Below are positions 16,501 through 24,380 of a stretch of 64,000 nt of DNA, piece by piece. The position numbers were made by a program, and so were the translations under genes. The stretch comes from JAAELZ01 sp965237995 (lineage in GTDB: Bacteria; Pseudomonadota; Gammaproteobacteria; Arenicellales; Poriferihabitantaceae). The stretch is from assembly GCA_965237995.1 (NCBI GenBank), contig CBDEGO010000003.1, positions 1 to 64,000 on the forward strand. The letters run 5' to 3'. Below the pieces are notes generated by a model, which saw nothing but the letters and a program-made list of their open reading frames with translations, did not search any database and was not told the DNA's origin. The first letter of the stretch is position 1. Each line of letters begins with the position of its first letter.

Positions 16501-17709
16501 CTAGGAGTTTAATAATTTTGCTCGCTCTTGTATGGCTGCTTGAGGCGGTGCGGCGTTTACAACCCCCATTTGTTTGAGTGAAGCTTCTGCGGCATTAACA
16601 ACCTGCTGCATTACCTTGCTGTCAATATATCCAATGCAACCGACGCGAAAGCTATCTACCATCGTTAATTTTCCTGGGTAGATGATAAAACCTTTTTGTT
16701 TCATTAGCTCATAAAAATGGCTAAATTCAAACTGTTTGTCAGCGGGATTAAAGAACGTGACTATGATCGGAGACAACCAACGGTCTTCCAGTAAGGTTTC
16801 AAAGCCTAACTTTCGCATACCACTGACTAGCGCATCTCTATTATCCGCGTATCGCGAACCACGCCCATTCACGCCGCCTTCTTGTTTATGTCGTTCTAAC
16901 GCTTTTATAAAAGCGGCGACAACATGCGTAGGTGGAGTAAATCGCCACTGGCCAGTTTTTTCCATATTAGCCCACTGGTCGTGTACATCTAAGCTAAGCG
17001 AATGACAGTTTCCTTTAGATGCTTCTAGTGCGGTCTTTTTAGCGATGATAAAACCAAAGCCAGGGACACCTTCAATACACTTATTAGCAGAAGAAACGAA
17101 TGCTTCGCATGTGATTTTTTGTAAATCGAGTTCAATTGCGCCAAAGGCACTCATGGTATCGACAAGTAATTTTTTGCCCGCAGCAGCAACAACCTCAGAG
17201 ATTTCTTCAACGGGGTTTAAAATACCCGAAGAGGTTTCGCAGTGCACAATAACGACGTGCGAAAGGGCAGCATCTTCAGCTAACAGTTTAGCGACTTCTG
17301 GGCCGCGTGGCGGTAGATAATCGCCTTTATTTAATAGAGTAAAATCGCGCCCTAAGTAGTCTAGGGTTTTGGCAATTCTTAAGCCGTAAGCGCCGTTCGC
17401 CAATACGAGTGTTTTGCTGTTTGCCGGCAAAAAAGAACCCAGCATCGCTTCAACTGCAAACGTGCCACTGCCTTGCATCGGAACGCAATCATACTGCGTT
17501 TTATCTGGCCCCAATAGGCTGAGTAATTCAGCACGCAGTGTGGCTGTCATATCACGAAAATCTTGATCCCAAGAGCCCCAATCAACCAACATCGCCTGTT
17601 TAGTTTCAATCGAGGTAGTTAACGGCCCAGGCGTTAGCAATACGGGCTCGCCGTGCTGAGGGGCAACGATACTAGGCGGCGATGGGTTCGTTTTTTCTAA
17701 AGATTGCAT
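16501..17709 (-). CDS. phnW: 2-aminoethylphosphonate-pyruvate transaminase
   Basis: This PLP enzyme (402 residues from the chosen ATG at 17709) moves the amino group of AEP to pyruvate, giving phosphonoacetaldehyde and alanine. Family marks are LLTPGPLTTS near residue 24, the MQGSGTFAVEAML segment near 80, VDTMSAFGAIELD near 180, and the PLP-lysine in SSANKCIEGVPGFGF near 206. An in-frame ATG 16 codons upstream (17757) would add MVFQFTFDCF, which looks unlike protein start sequence, so I prefer the internal ATG. First gene of the phnWAY unit; its promoter lies in the divergent region shared with the DUF47-Pit pair. Confidence 0.94.
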   Translation of the reverse strand: MQSLEKTNPSPPSIVAPQHGEPVLLTPGPLTTSIETKQAMLVDWGSWDQDFRDMTATLRAELLSLLGPDKTQYDCVPMQGSGTFAVEAMLGSFLPANSKTLVLANGAYGLRIAKTLDYLGRDFTLLNKGDYLPPRGPEVAKLLAEDAALSHVVIVHCETSSGILNPVEEISEVVAAAGKKLLVDTMSAFGAIELDLQKITCEAFVSSANKCIEGVPGFGFIIAKKTALEASKGNCHSLSLDVHDQWANMEKTGQWRFTPPTHVVAAFIKALERHKQEGGVNGRGSRYADNRDALVSGMRKLGFETLLEDRWLSPIIVTFFNPADKQFEFSHFYELMKQKGFIIYPGKLTMVDSFRVGCIGYIDSKVMQQVVNAAEASLKQMGVVNAAPPQAAIQERAKLLNS

Positions 17710-18037
17710 AACCTGATTCTGTTTGAGAAAGCAGTCAAATGTAAATTGAAAAACCAATCAAAAAGGGGCAATGGTTTCACGTTTGATGGTATTGTATTTC
17801 TAGGCTAATGAATTAGTTAAATCGTTATTTTGTATCTATCTATAGATTCAGCGAATATTATGTTTTTAGCACAGCGAGTCACTTAGTTTTGAAAAGCTTA
17901 TCGAGGCATCATGGTTAATTAATTGGTCACTAATATCGTGTAAATTGTTGTATTCATAAAATTTAATGCTTTGTTTTGATAGAATCCAACTGTTATAAAT
18001 TTGCCATAATAATTATCGTGGATAATCAAGAAATAAT
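17710..18037. other. divergent promoter region between phnW and the phosphate transporter pair
   Basis: No gene is seen. It is AT-rich and must carry promoters for both directions. A Pho-box-like site lies next to the DUF47 gene (listed separately). I did not find a matching site facing phnW, so phnWAY may answer to the LysR regulators instead of PhoB. Confidence 0.6.
17990..18007 (+). promoter_or_regulatory. Pho-box-like site upstream of the DUF47-Pit pair
   Basis: CTGTTAT-AAAT-TTGCCAT follows the PhoB pattern of two CTGTCAT-like heptamers separated by four A/T-rich bases. It ends about 30 bp before the DUF47 start codon, where a Pho box replacing the -35 element would be expected. PhoB control under phosphate starvation is inferred from this match only. 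Confidence 0.55.
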
Positions 18038-18706
18038 ATGAATTTTGGTATTGCAAAAACACCTTCTTTATTTGGTAGAACCAAAGAGCTGGAAGGGCAA
18101 ATTGATGAATTTCTCGATATTGTTACTCAAACAGGATTGATCTTTAGTCGTGCAGTGGATATCTATCTCGATAAAGGTGCGTGTCAAGATTTCGATGAGT
18201 TGTTGGGAAAAGCCTCTGAGATCGAAACGCGCGCAGATACGCTTAGACGCGATATTGAAAATAAACTCTATGTGCAAACACTTATTCCAGATTTGCGCGG
18301 TGATGTGCTCAAATTGCTGGAGAACGTCGACAATATTATAAATCGGTGTGAAGGAAACCTTTTTAGGTTGTCTATCCAAAAACCAGAAATTCCGCCAGAG
18401 TTTAATCAGGGTTTTCGCAAGTTGACAGAACAAGTGATTAATAGCGTTGACTGTTTAGTGTTTGCTTCTAGAGCATTTTTCAGAGACATCAATTCTGTTC
18501 GTGACTATGTACGTAAAGTGCTGTTCTTTGAGTCAGAAGCTGATCGAATTAGTACTAAGCTACAACGTAAAATATTTGACAGCGACCTCGATTTAACGCG
18601 TAAACGCCACCTGCAATACTTTATTGAGCACATAGATGACGTCGCCAATTCTGCAGAAGACGTGGCAGATGAGTTATCGATATACGCGATAAAAAGGATC
18701 ATATAA
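18038..18706 (+). CDS. DUF47/PhoU-like phosphate transport accessory protein
   Basis: This 222-residue, largely alpha-helical protein of the DUF47 (PhoU-like) family starts TPSLFGRTKELEGQIDEFLD. Members commonly sit directly before Pit phosphate carriers and are thought to modulate them; here the Pit gene starts 20 bp after the stop. It is soluble, with no membrane segment. A Pho-box-like site lies directly upstream. The pair probably takes up or balances the phosphate released by PhnA. Confidence 0.9.
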   Translation: MNFGIAKTPSLFGRTKELEGQIDEFLDIVTQTGLIFSRAVDIYLDKGACQDFDELLGKASEIETRADTLRRDIENKLYVQTLIPDLRGDVLKLLENVDNIINRCEGNLFRLSIQKPEIPPEFNQGFRKLTEQVINSVDCLVFASRAFFRDINSVRDYVRKVLFFESEADRISTKLQRKIFDSDLDLTRKRHLQYFIEHIDDVANSAEDVADELSIYAIKRII

Positions 18707-18726
18707 CCGCTTCATAGAAAAAATAG

Positions 18727-19776
18727 ATGGACTTATCTGTACTTATTTTCCTTGGAAGTGGGTTGTTCCTAGGGTGGTCATTAGGCGCTAACGATGCTGC
18801 TAATGTGTTCGGCACTGCGGTGGGAACCCGCATGGTCAAATTTTCCACAGCAGCGATTGTCTGTAGTGTGTTCGTGGTATTAGGAGCCGTGATTAGCGGC
18901 GCAGGCACCACTGAAACGCTGGGCAAATTAGGGGCAATAAATAAGCTGCCCGCCGCCTTTATGGCTGCGTTTGCTGCCGCCGCTACGGTCTATATGATGA
19001 CCAAGCGCGGCCTACCTGTTTCTACTAGTCAGGCCATCGTTGGGGCGATTATCGGATGGAATCTGTTTAGTGGCTCAGCTACCGATACGCAAACCTTAAC
19101 CAAAATTGCATTAACTTGGGTCGCTTGCCCTTTGTTGGCAGGGTTTGTGGCTGTTCCATTGTTTATGTTGGTACAGCGTATTTTAAAGTCAGCGAAACTG
19201 CATATTCTGCGTTTAGATGCCTATACCCGTATCGCGTTAATTGCAGCGGGTGCAATGGGTGCCTACAGTCTTGGAGCTAATAACATTGCGAATGTGGTAG
19301 GGGTGTTTGTACCCGCCTCACCGTTTACTGAATTTTCCGTTGCAGGGTGGTTTACATTCTCTTCCATCCAACAATTATTTTTACTGGGCGCATTGGCCAT
19401 CGCCGTAGGTGTGTTTACCTATTCAAAACATGTCATGATGACGGTGGGCCAAAATTTAGTCCCACTTTCTCCGATTGCAGCATGGGTTGTGGTGGTGGCG
19501 CACTCAGTGGTGCTATTTGTATTCGCATCTAAAGGATTAGAAGCGCTGCTGTTAGGTGCTGGCTTACCTTCAATTCCATTAGTGCCCGTTTCAAGCTCTC
19601 AAGCTGTTGTGGGTGCTATTGTTGGCTTAGGCTTAATGAGGGGAAGTGATAGCATTCAGTGGCAAGTTTTAAGGTCTATTGCCGTTGGTTGGGTGATAAC
19701 GCCATTTTGTGCTGCCGTATTTTGCTACATCGGATTGTTTGTTTTACAAAACGTAATCAATTTAGTGGTTTATTAG
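18727..19776 (+). CDS. pit: Pit-family inorganic phosphate transporter
   Basis: This 349-residue membrane protein has ten or more hydrophobic segments and both copies of the PiT signature: SLGANDAANVFGTAVGTR near residue 19 and SLGANNIANVVGVF near 178. Each is followed by a second conserved block (VSTSQAIVGAIIGWN near 99; VSSSQAVVGAIVGLG near 287). It imports phosphate, normally as a metal-phosphate complex with protons or sodium. It is co-transcribed with the DUF47 gene. Confidence 0.93.
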   Translation: MDLSVLIFLGSGLFLGWSLGANDAANVFGTAVGTRMVKFSTAAIVCSVFVVLGAVISGAGTTETLGKLGAINKLPAAFMAAFAAAATVYMMTKRGLPVSTSQAIVGAIIGWNLFSGSATDTQTLTKIALTWVACPLLAGFVAVPLFMLVQRILKSAKLHILRLDAYTRIALIAAGAMGAYSLGANNIANVVGVFVPASPFTEFSVAGWFTFSSIQQLFLLGALAIAVGVFTYSKHVMMTVGQNLVPLSPIAAWVVVVAHSVVLFVFASKGLEALLLGAGLPSIPLVPVSSSQAVVGAIVGLGLMRGSDSIQWQVLRSIAVGWVITPFCAAVFCYIGLFVLQNVINLVVY

Positions 19777-19938
19777 TTATTTTTTGTAACTGCGTTGATT
19801 TTATTTGCGCGATCATCTATAAGTTTAGTCATTAATAATAGCTTGTCTATCGATATTATTGCGATCTACGCCGTGTATAAAAAAGGTGACGATTGACAAG
19901 TGCTAATGGCTACTTAACCCTATTTATTTAGATATTTT

Positions 19939-20850
19939 ATGAGATATGTACAAATACGTGCATTTCATTACGTTGCTACACATGGCGGCTTTTCGCGTGC
20001 AGCGGATGCGCTCTTCTTAACTCAACCCGCTATATCAGACCAAGTTCGTAAACTGGAGTCAGAAAATGATGTAAGGTTATTTGATAGGCACAGTAAAAAG
20101 GTCGTGTTAACCGCCGCAGGGGAAAAGCTACTTAAAATAACGCGACGTATGTTTGAAGCGGAGGAGAGCGTTGCAGATTTCTTGTCTGAGTCGCGGCTCA
20201 CCCATTCTGGTAAGTTAAATATTATGGCAGATTCAGTTCACCATATGACTGACTTGCTAAAACAATTTGGTGAGCGTTATCCGGAGGTGTTTATTTCGCT
20301 TAAAGTGGGGAATACTGAAGCCATATTAAACAGCTTGCATCAATACGAATGCGATATTGGGGTGTTAGGAGAAATCCCCGCGAATCAAGAGTATTGTTCA
20401 GTAAAGCTGCACTCAACGCCAATTATTGCCTTTGTTGCCGAGGGCAGCGACCTCATTAAAGAAGATACGGTCACCCTTAAACAACTGGGGAAATTACCGC
20501 TGGTGCTGCGCGAACAAGGTTCAAAAACGCGTGCTAAGCTAGAAGAAATCGCCTTAGAAAAAGGAGTTAATCTAAAGGCTATTATTGAAGCTGAAGGTCG
20601 AGAAGCAGTGCGTGAAATCGTCTTAGCTAACGGCGGAGTTGGGATTGTTTCCGAAGCGGAATTTGGTAATGGAATGGGCCTACGCAAAATACAAATCAGC
20701 GGGCAGAAAATGATTATGGATGAAGCGATTGTTTATTTACGCGAACGCCAAGACAGTATGCTAATCCGAGCATTTATGGGTTTAACGGAAGAATTAAGAA
20801 GTTCGTCTCGAAATAGCAAAAAGATAGCAGAACCAAAGCGGATTAAGTAA
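19939..20850 (+). CDS. LysR-family transcriptional regulator, likely of AEP use
   Basis: This 303-residue protein has an N-terminal winged helix-turn-helix (HYVATHGGFSRAADALFLTQ, then PAISDQVRKLE) and a periplasmic-binding-like effector domain (residues ~90-290). Its position between the phosphate carrier and the AEP importer, facing away from phnWAY, suggests it controls the AEP genes, with AEP or an intermediate as effector. The target operator could not be identified. No overlap with neighbours. Confidence 0.88.
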   Translation: MRYVQIRAFHYVATHGGFSRAADALFLTQPAISDQVRKLESENDVRLFDRHSKKVVLTAAGEKLLKITRRMFEAEESVADFLSESRLTHSGKLNIMADSVHHMTDLLKQFGERYPEVFISLKVGNTEAILNSLHQYECDIGVLGEIPANQEYCSVKLHSTPIIAFVAEGSDLIKEDTVTLKQLGKLPLVLREQGSKTRAKLEEIALEKGVNLKAIIEAEGREAVREIVLANGGVGIVSEAEFGNGMGLRKIQISGQKMIMDEAIVYLRERQDSMLIRAFMGLTEELRSSSRNSKKIAEPKRIK

Positions 20851-20921
20851 GAAAGCGGCAAGCATACAAAATAAAGTAGTGACTTAAATTCACATAATTA
20901 GTTTTACGATGCATTTAGAAT

Positions 20922-21848
20922 TTACATTTCATTTTGGTTAAAGCGTTCTTGCGACACCATGGCTTGTTCAATAAGCCATTGTCTGAAGAGCTTTATTTCC
21001 GATTTGTTCTCTTCACCTAAATTGCACACAAAATAGTACGATAAGTCGGAGTGATATTGAATTTGCGGACATAAGTGGATCAATCTCCCCGCTTCAATGT
21101 CATCTAACACATGCGCACTTCTTGCAAGCGCTATCCCCAAGCCATCTAATGCGGCTTGAATGGCAAGAGAGCTGTCAGCGAAAGTAATGCCACCGGGAAA
21201 TTCGTTGATAGTCACCTCTGCAAAAGCAAACCAATCTCGCCACCGTGGTGATATGCTGTGATCACCGCGACGAAACAGCGAGTAGTTAAGTAAATCACTG
21301 GGGGAATCTGGCAGGCCGTGTTTTTCTACGAATGATGGACTACAGACTGGAAAGACACTCTCAGTTAATATTTTCTCAGCGTATACTTCTGGCCAGTCGC
21401 CATAACCTAGTCGAATGGCGATATCTACGTCGTCGCTGTGTAAGTCTGCTAAATCAACCGAAGTTGACAGCCAAATTTTCACCTGCGGGTTTAATTGGTT
21501 GAAATGCCCCAAGCGCGGTACGAGCCATTTCATCGCAAATGACTGTAGCAAACTGATTTTTAAGGTATTGGATTGCTTATCTTCTTTTAAGTCTTCTATT
21601 GACGAGCTTAAACGTTGGATAAAGTCGCGCACAATCGGAACGATAATTGCGCCAGAGGGTGTGAGCACGCGTTTTCTACCTTCCTGCATAAACAACTTCA
21701 TGTCCCATGTTTCCTCCGCGTGCCTGATTTGATGGCTTATCGCACTTTGCGTGACATGTAACTCTTCCGCAGCGCGCGCGTAGCTCTTTAGCCTTGCAGC
21801 AGCTTCAAGAGCTCTTAATGCTGAAATAGGAGGGAAACGGATGCTCAT
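20922..21848 (-). CDS. LysR-family transcriptional regulator, GcvA-like
   Basis: This 308-residue protein is of the GcvA/AmpR-type LysR subgroup: PPISALRALEAAARLKSYAR then AAEELHVTQSAISHQIR, with an effector domain containing the subgroup pattern IAIRLGYGDWPEVYAEKIL. I chose ATG 21848 over a GTG one codon earlier. It is divergent from the AEP binding-protein gene across a 288-bp gap, the standard layout for a LysR protein controlling its neighbour, so regulation of the AEP importer is likely. GcvA relatives also control glycine and one-carbon genes, so the DMGDH-like gene is another candidate target. Confidence 0.87.
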   Translation of the reverse strand: MSIRFPPISALRALEAAARLKSYARAAEELHVTQSAISHQIRHAEETWDMKLFMQEGRKRVLTPSGAIIVPIVRDFIQRLSSSIEDLKEDKQSNTLKISLLQSFAMKWLVPRLGHFNQLNPQVKIWLSTSVDLADLHSDDVDIAIRLGYGDWPEVYAEKILTESVFPVCSPSFVEKHGLPDSPSDLLNYSLFRRGDHSISPRWRDWFAFAEVTINEFPGGITFADSSLAIQAALDGLGIALARSAHVLDDIEAGRLIHLCPQIQYHSDLSYYFVCNLGEENKSEIKLFRQWLIEQAMVSQERFNQNEM

Positions 21849-22136
21849 CACTTTGTTACGACAATTAACCTATAAATTTTAATGCGCAGACCATCGAAAA
21901 GAACGATTTTATTTGAGGGTAGATGTTCGTCATTATCTTGGTTATATTGTAGCGGTATATTCTATCAGTGTATTAAAAATAGTTATCAGCAGTAAGGGTT
22001 TAGCCTTCACCACTGTTTAGCTAGTTTAATCATAGCATGGTCGGGTGAAATAACGCTGACGTGTTAATGATAGTTGCAACTGTTCTGTTGAGAAATAGAA
22101 GAAATAAATTAATTAAACTATAGAGGAGAAAAGACG

Positions 22137-23156
22137 ATGAAAAAAATATCAAAACTCGCGCTTGGCGCTAGCCTGAGTGTATTGTTAGCACAAGGGGCAA
22201 TGGCAGGTGAGCTAACTGTCTATACTGCTGTAGAGGCGGAAGATTTGACCCGATATGCCGAGGCATTCAATGTTGACCATCCAGACGTAACAATTAATTG
22301 GGTGCGTGACTCAACAGGCATCATGACGGCGAAGCTATTAGCCGAGAAAAACAACCCGCAAGCTGATGTAGTTTGGGGATTGGCGGCAACTTCTTTGCTG
22401 TTGATGAAAGCTGAGGGCATGTTAGAAAGCTATGCGCCCAAAGGCGTTGAAAACTTAGACCCTAAATTTGTAGATGGTAGTTCACCTCCAACTTGGACAG
22501 GTATGGACGCTTGGGTGGCTGCTGTTTGTTTTAATACGGTAGAAGGTGAAAAGCACGGTTTGCCAGTACCGACATCTTGGAAAGATTTAACCAAGCCGGT
22601 TTACCAAGGCCATATAATTATGCCCAACCCTAATTCATCGGGTACGGGCTTTCTGGACGTATCAAGTTGGCTACAAATGTTTGGTGAAGACGGTGGCTGG
22701 GCATTTATGGATTCCCTTCACGCCAACATTGCGTCTTACACACACTCCGGCTCGAAGCCTTGTAAGTTAGCAGCGGCAGGTGAAATTCCAATTGGTATTT
22801 CTTTCGCATTTAGAGGGGCTAAGTCTAAGAATGCGGGCGCACCTCTTGAAATTGTAGTGCCTAGTGAAGGGGTAGGTTGGGATATGGAAGCTACTGCGAT
22901 CATCGCCGGAACGGATAACTTATCAGATGCACAGAAGCTGGTAGATTGGAGTATCACGAAAGGCGCTAACGAGTTGTATAACAAAGGTTATGCGGTTGTT
23001 GCCTACCCGGGTGTTGCTAAGCCAGTTGAGAATTTTCCTGATAATTTAATTGAGGGAATGATCGACAATGACTTTGAGTTTGCTGCAAATAACCGCGCTC
23101 GAATTCTTAAAGAATGGCAGAGCCGTTACGACACCAAGTCTGAGCCAAAGAGCTAA
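22137..23156 (+). CDS. 2-aminoethylphosphonate ABC transporter, periplasmic binding protein
   Basis: This 339-residue protein has a cleaved Sec signal peptide (ends QGAMA/GEL, about residue 23) and the iron/thiamine-type binding-protein fold used by AEP importers (ELTVYTAVEAEDL, then NNPQADVVWGLAATSLLLM near 79, SSGTGFLDVSSWLQMFGEDG near 166). A strong AGAGGAG ribosome site precedes the ATG. It is followed by a terminator hairpin and then the ATPase and permease, the usual arrangement giving more binding protein than membrane parts. I call it PhnS-like; iron(III) or another phosphonate as ligand is less likely given phnWAY nearby. Confidence 0.9.
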   Translation: MKKISKLALGASLSVLLAQGAMAGELTVYTAVEAEDLTRYAEAFNVDHPDVTINWVRDSTGIMTAKLLAEKNNPQADVVWGLAATSLLLMKAEGMLESYAPKGVENLDPKFVDGSSPPTWTGMDAWVAAVCFNTVEGEKHGLPVPTSWKDLTKPVYQGHIIMPNPNSSGTGFLDVSSWLQMFGEDGGWAFMDSLHANIASYTHSGSKPCKLAAAGEIPIGISFAFRGAKSKNAGAPLEIVVPSEGVGWDMEATAIIAGTDNLSDAQKLVDWSITKGANELYNKGYAVVAYPGVAKPVENFPDNLIEGMIDNDFEFAANNRARILKEWQSRYDTKSEPKS

Positions 23157-23178
23157 ACATTACTTACTCAGTTAACTA

Positions 23179-23202
23179 GGGCACCTTCGGGGTGCCCTTT
23201 TT
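23179..23202 (+). terminator. intra-operon terminator after the AEP binding protein
   Basis: gggcacc-ttcgg-ggtgccc followed by ttttt: a 7-bp G+C-rich stem with a T tract, 23 bp past the stop. It sits before the ATPase gene and probably terminates part of the transcripts. Confidence 0.85.
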
Positions 23203-23234
23203 ATTCCTTCTTTGTTTTACTGCTGATAGCTATT

Positions 23235-24374
23235 ATGTCACGACCTAGCACTGGCGATGATTCTGCCTATTTAAAAATTGAACACTTAAATAAGTTTTTT
23301 GGTGACTTTCAGGCCTTAGATAACGTTTCGTTATCAATCCAACCGGGCGAATTGGTTTGCTTTTTAGGGCCATCTGGTTGCGGAAAAACAACGTTGTTAA
23401 GAGCCATAGCAGGGTTAGATCTGCAAACATCGGGTGTCATTATTCAAGATGGTAAAGATGTGTCTAACCTGCCACCTTCTGAAAGAGATTTTGGTATCGT
23501 ATTTCAGTCGTATGCATTATTTCCTAACTTAACTATTGAGCAGAATGTGGCTTTTGGCTTGGAAAATACCGGCCTAGCTCGTAACGACATAGACGATCGC
23601 GTTGAAGAATTGCTCGCCTTGGTTGATTTGCCGGGTCAATCAAGGAAGTATCCAGCGCAACTTTCTGGCGGTCAGCAGCAACGCGTCGCTTTAGCGCGTG
23701 CCTTGGCCATGTCACCGGGCTTGCTACTGCTTGATGAACCTTTGTCGGCGTTAGATGCGAAAGTTCGTGTACGTTTAAGGCATGAGTTGAAGGAGCTACA
23801 ACGTAAATTAGGCGTTACTACTGTAATGGTAACCCACGACCAAGAAGAAGCCATGTCAATGGCAGATAGAATTGTCATATTGGTAGATGGAGTTGTTGCT
23901 CAAGTTGGCACGCCTACAGAGATATACCGCGAACCCGTCTCATTTTTTGTGGCCGACTTTATTGGCGAAACGAATCGGTTTAAAGGTTCTGTCGACACAA
24001 ACAGCCAAGTCGTCACTATTGGCTCGGTTAGTTTTGCCTGTGCAAGTCATGATTTAGGAGCAAACGACGCTATTATTGCTGCCATTCGGCCAGACGATAT
24101 TATCCCGCACGCTCTCGGAGATAAGGCAGTAGATGACCCAGACCCAATCAAAGAGCCCAATAACACCGTAGAGGGTTTGGTGGAAGAGATGGAGTTTCTA
24201 GGTTCTTTTTGGCGAACTCGATTGAGTAATCCAGAAATAGGTGAGAACCAAATAGTCGCTGATTTTTCAGTCAACGCAGTACGCAGATTAGCTATCGAAG
24301 AAGGAGGGAAAATGCTGATTGAAATGCCAAGTGAGCGCATGAAAATCTACCCACCATTACAAGCGAAGGGATAG
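23235..24374 (+). CDS. 2-aminoethylphosphonate ABC transporter, ATP-binding protein
   Basis: This 379-residue ATPase has Walker A GPSGCGKTT near residue 46, Q-loop FQSYALFPN near 94, signature LSGGQQQRVALARAL near 142, Walker B LLLLDEPLSALDAK near 162 and the switch His in MVTHDQEEA near 202. The C-terminal ~120 residues form a TOBE-type regulatory domain. The ribosome site is unremarkable. It powers the fused permease encoded 6 bp downstream. The closest named group is PhnT of AEP importers. Confidence 0.9.
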   Translation: MSRPSTGDDSAYLKIEHLNKFFGDFQALDNVSLSIQPGELVCFLGPSGCGKTTLLRAIAGLDLQTSGVIIQDGKDVSNLPPSERDFGIVFQSYALFPNLTIEQNVAFGLENTGLARNDIDDRVEELLALVDLPGQSRKYPAQLSGGQQQRVALARALAMSPGLLLLDEPLSALDAKVRVRLRHELKELQRKLGVTTVMVTHDQEEAMSMADRIVILVDGVVAQVGTPTEIYREPVSFFVADFIGETNRFKGSVDTNSQVVTIGSVSFACASHDLGANDAIIAAIRPDDIIPHALGDKAVDDPDPIKEPNNTVEGLVEEMEFLGSFWRTRLSNPEIGENQIVADFSVNAVRRLAIEEGGKMLIEMPSERMKIYPPLQAKG

Positions 24375-24380
24375 CTGAGC

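Noticed and set aside
21920..21960. Possible Pho box before the AEP binding protein
   Set aside because: Only the first heptamer (TCGTCAT) is close to consensus; the second is poor.
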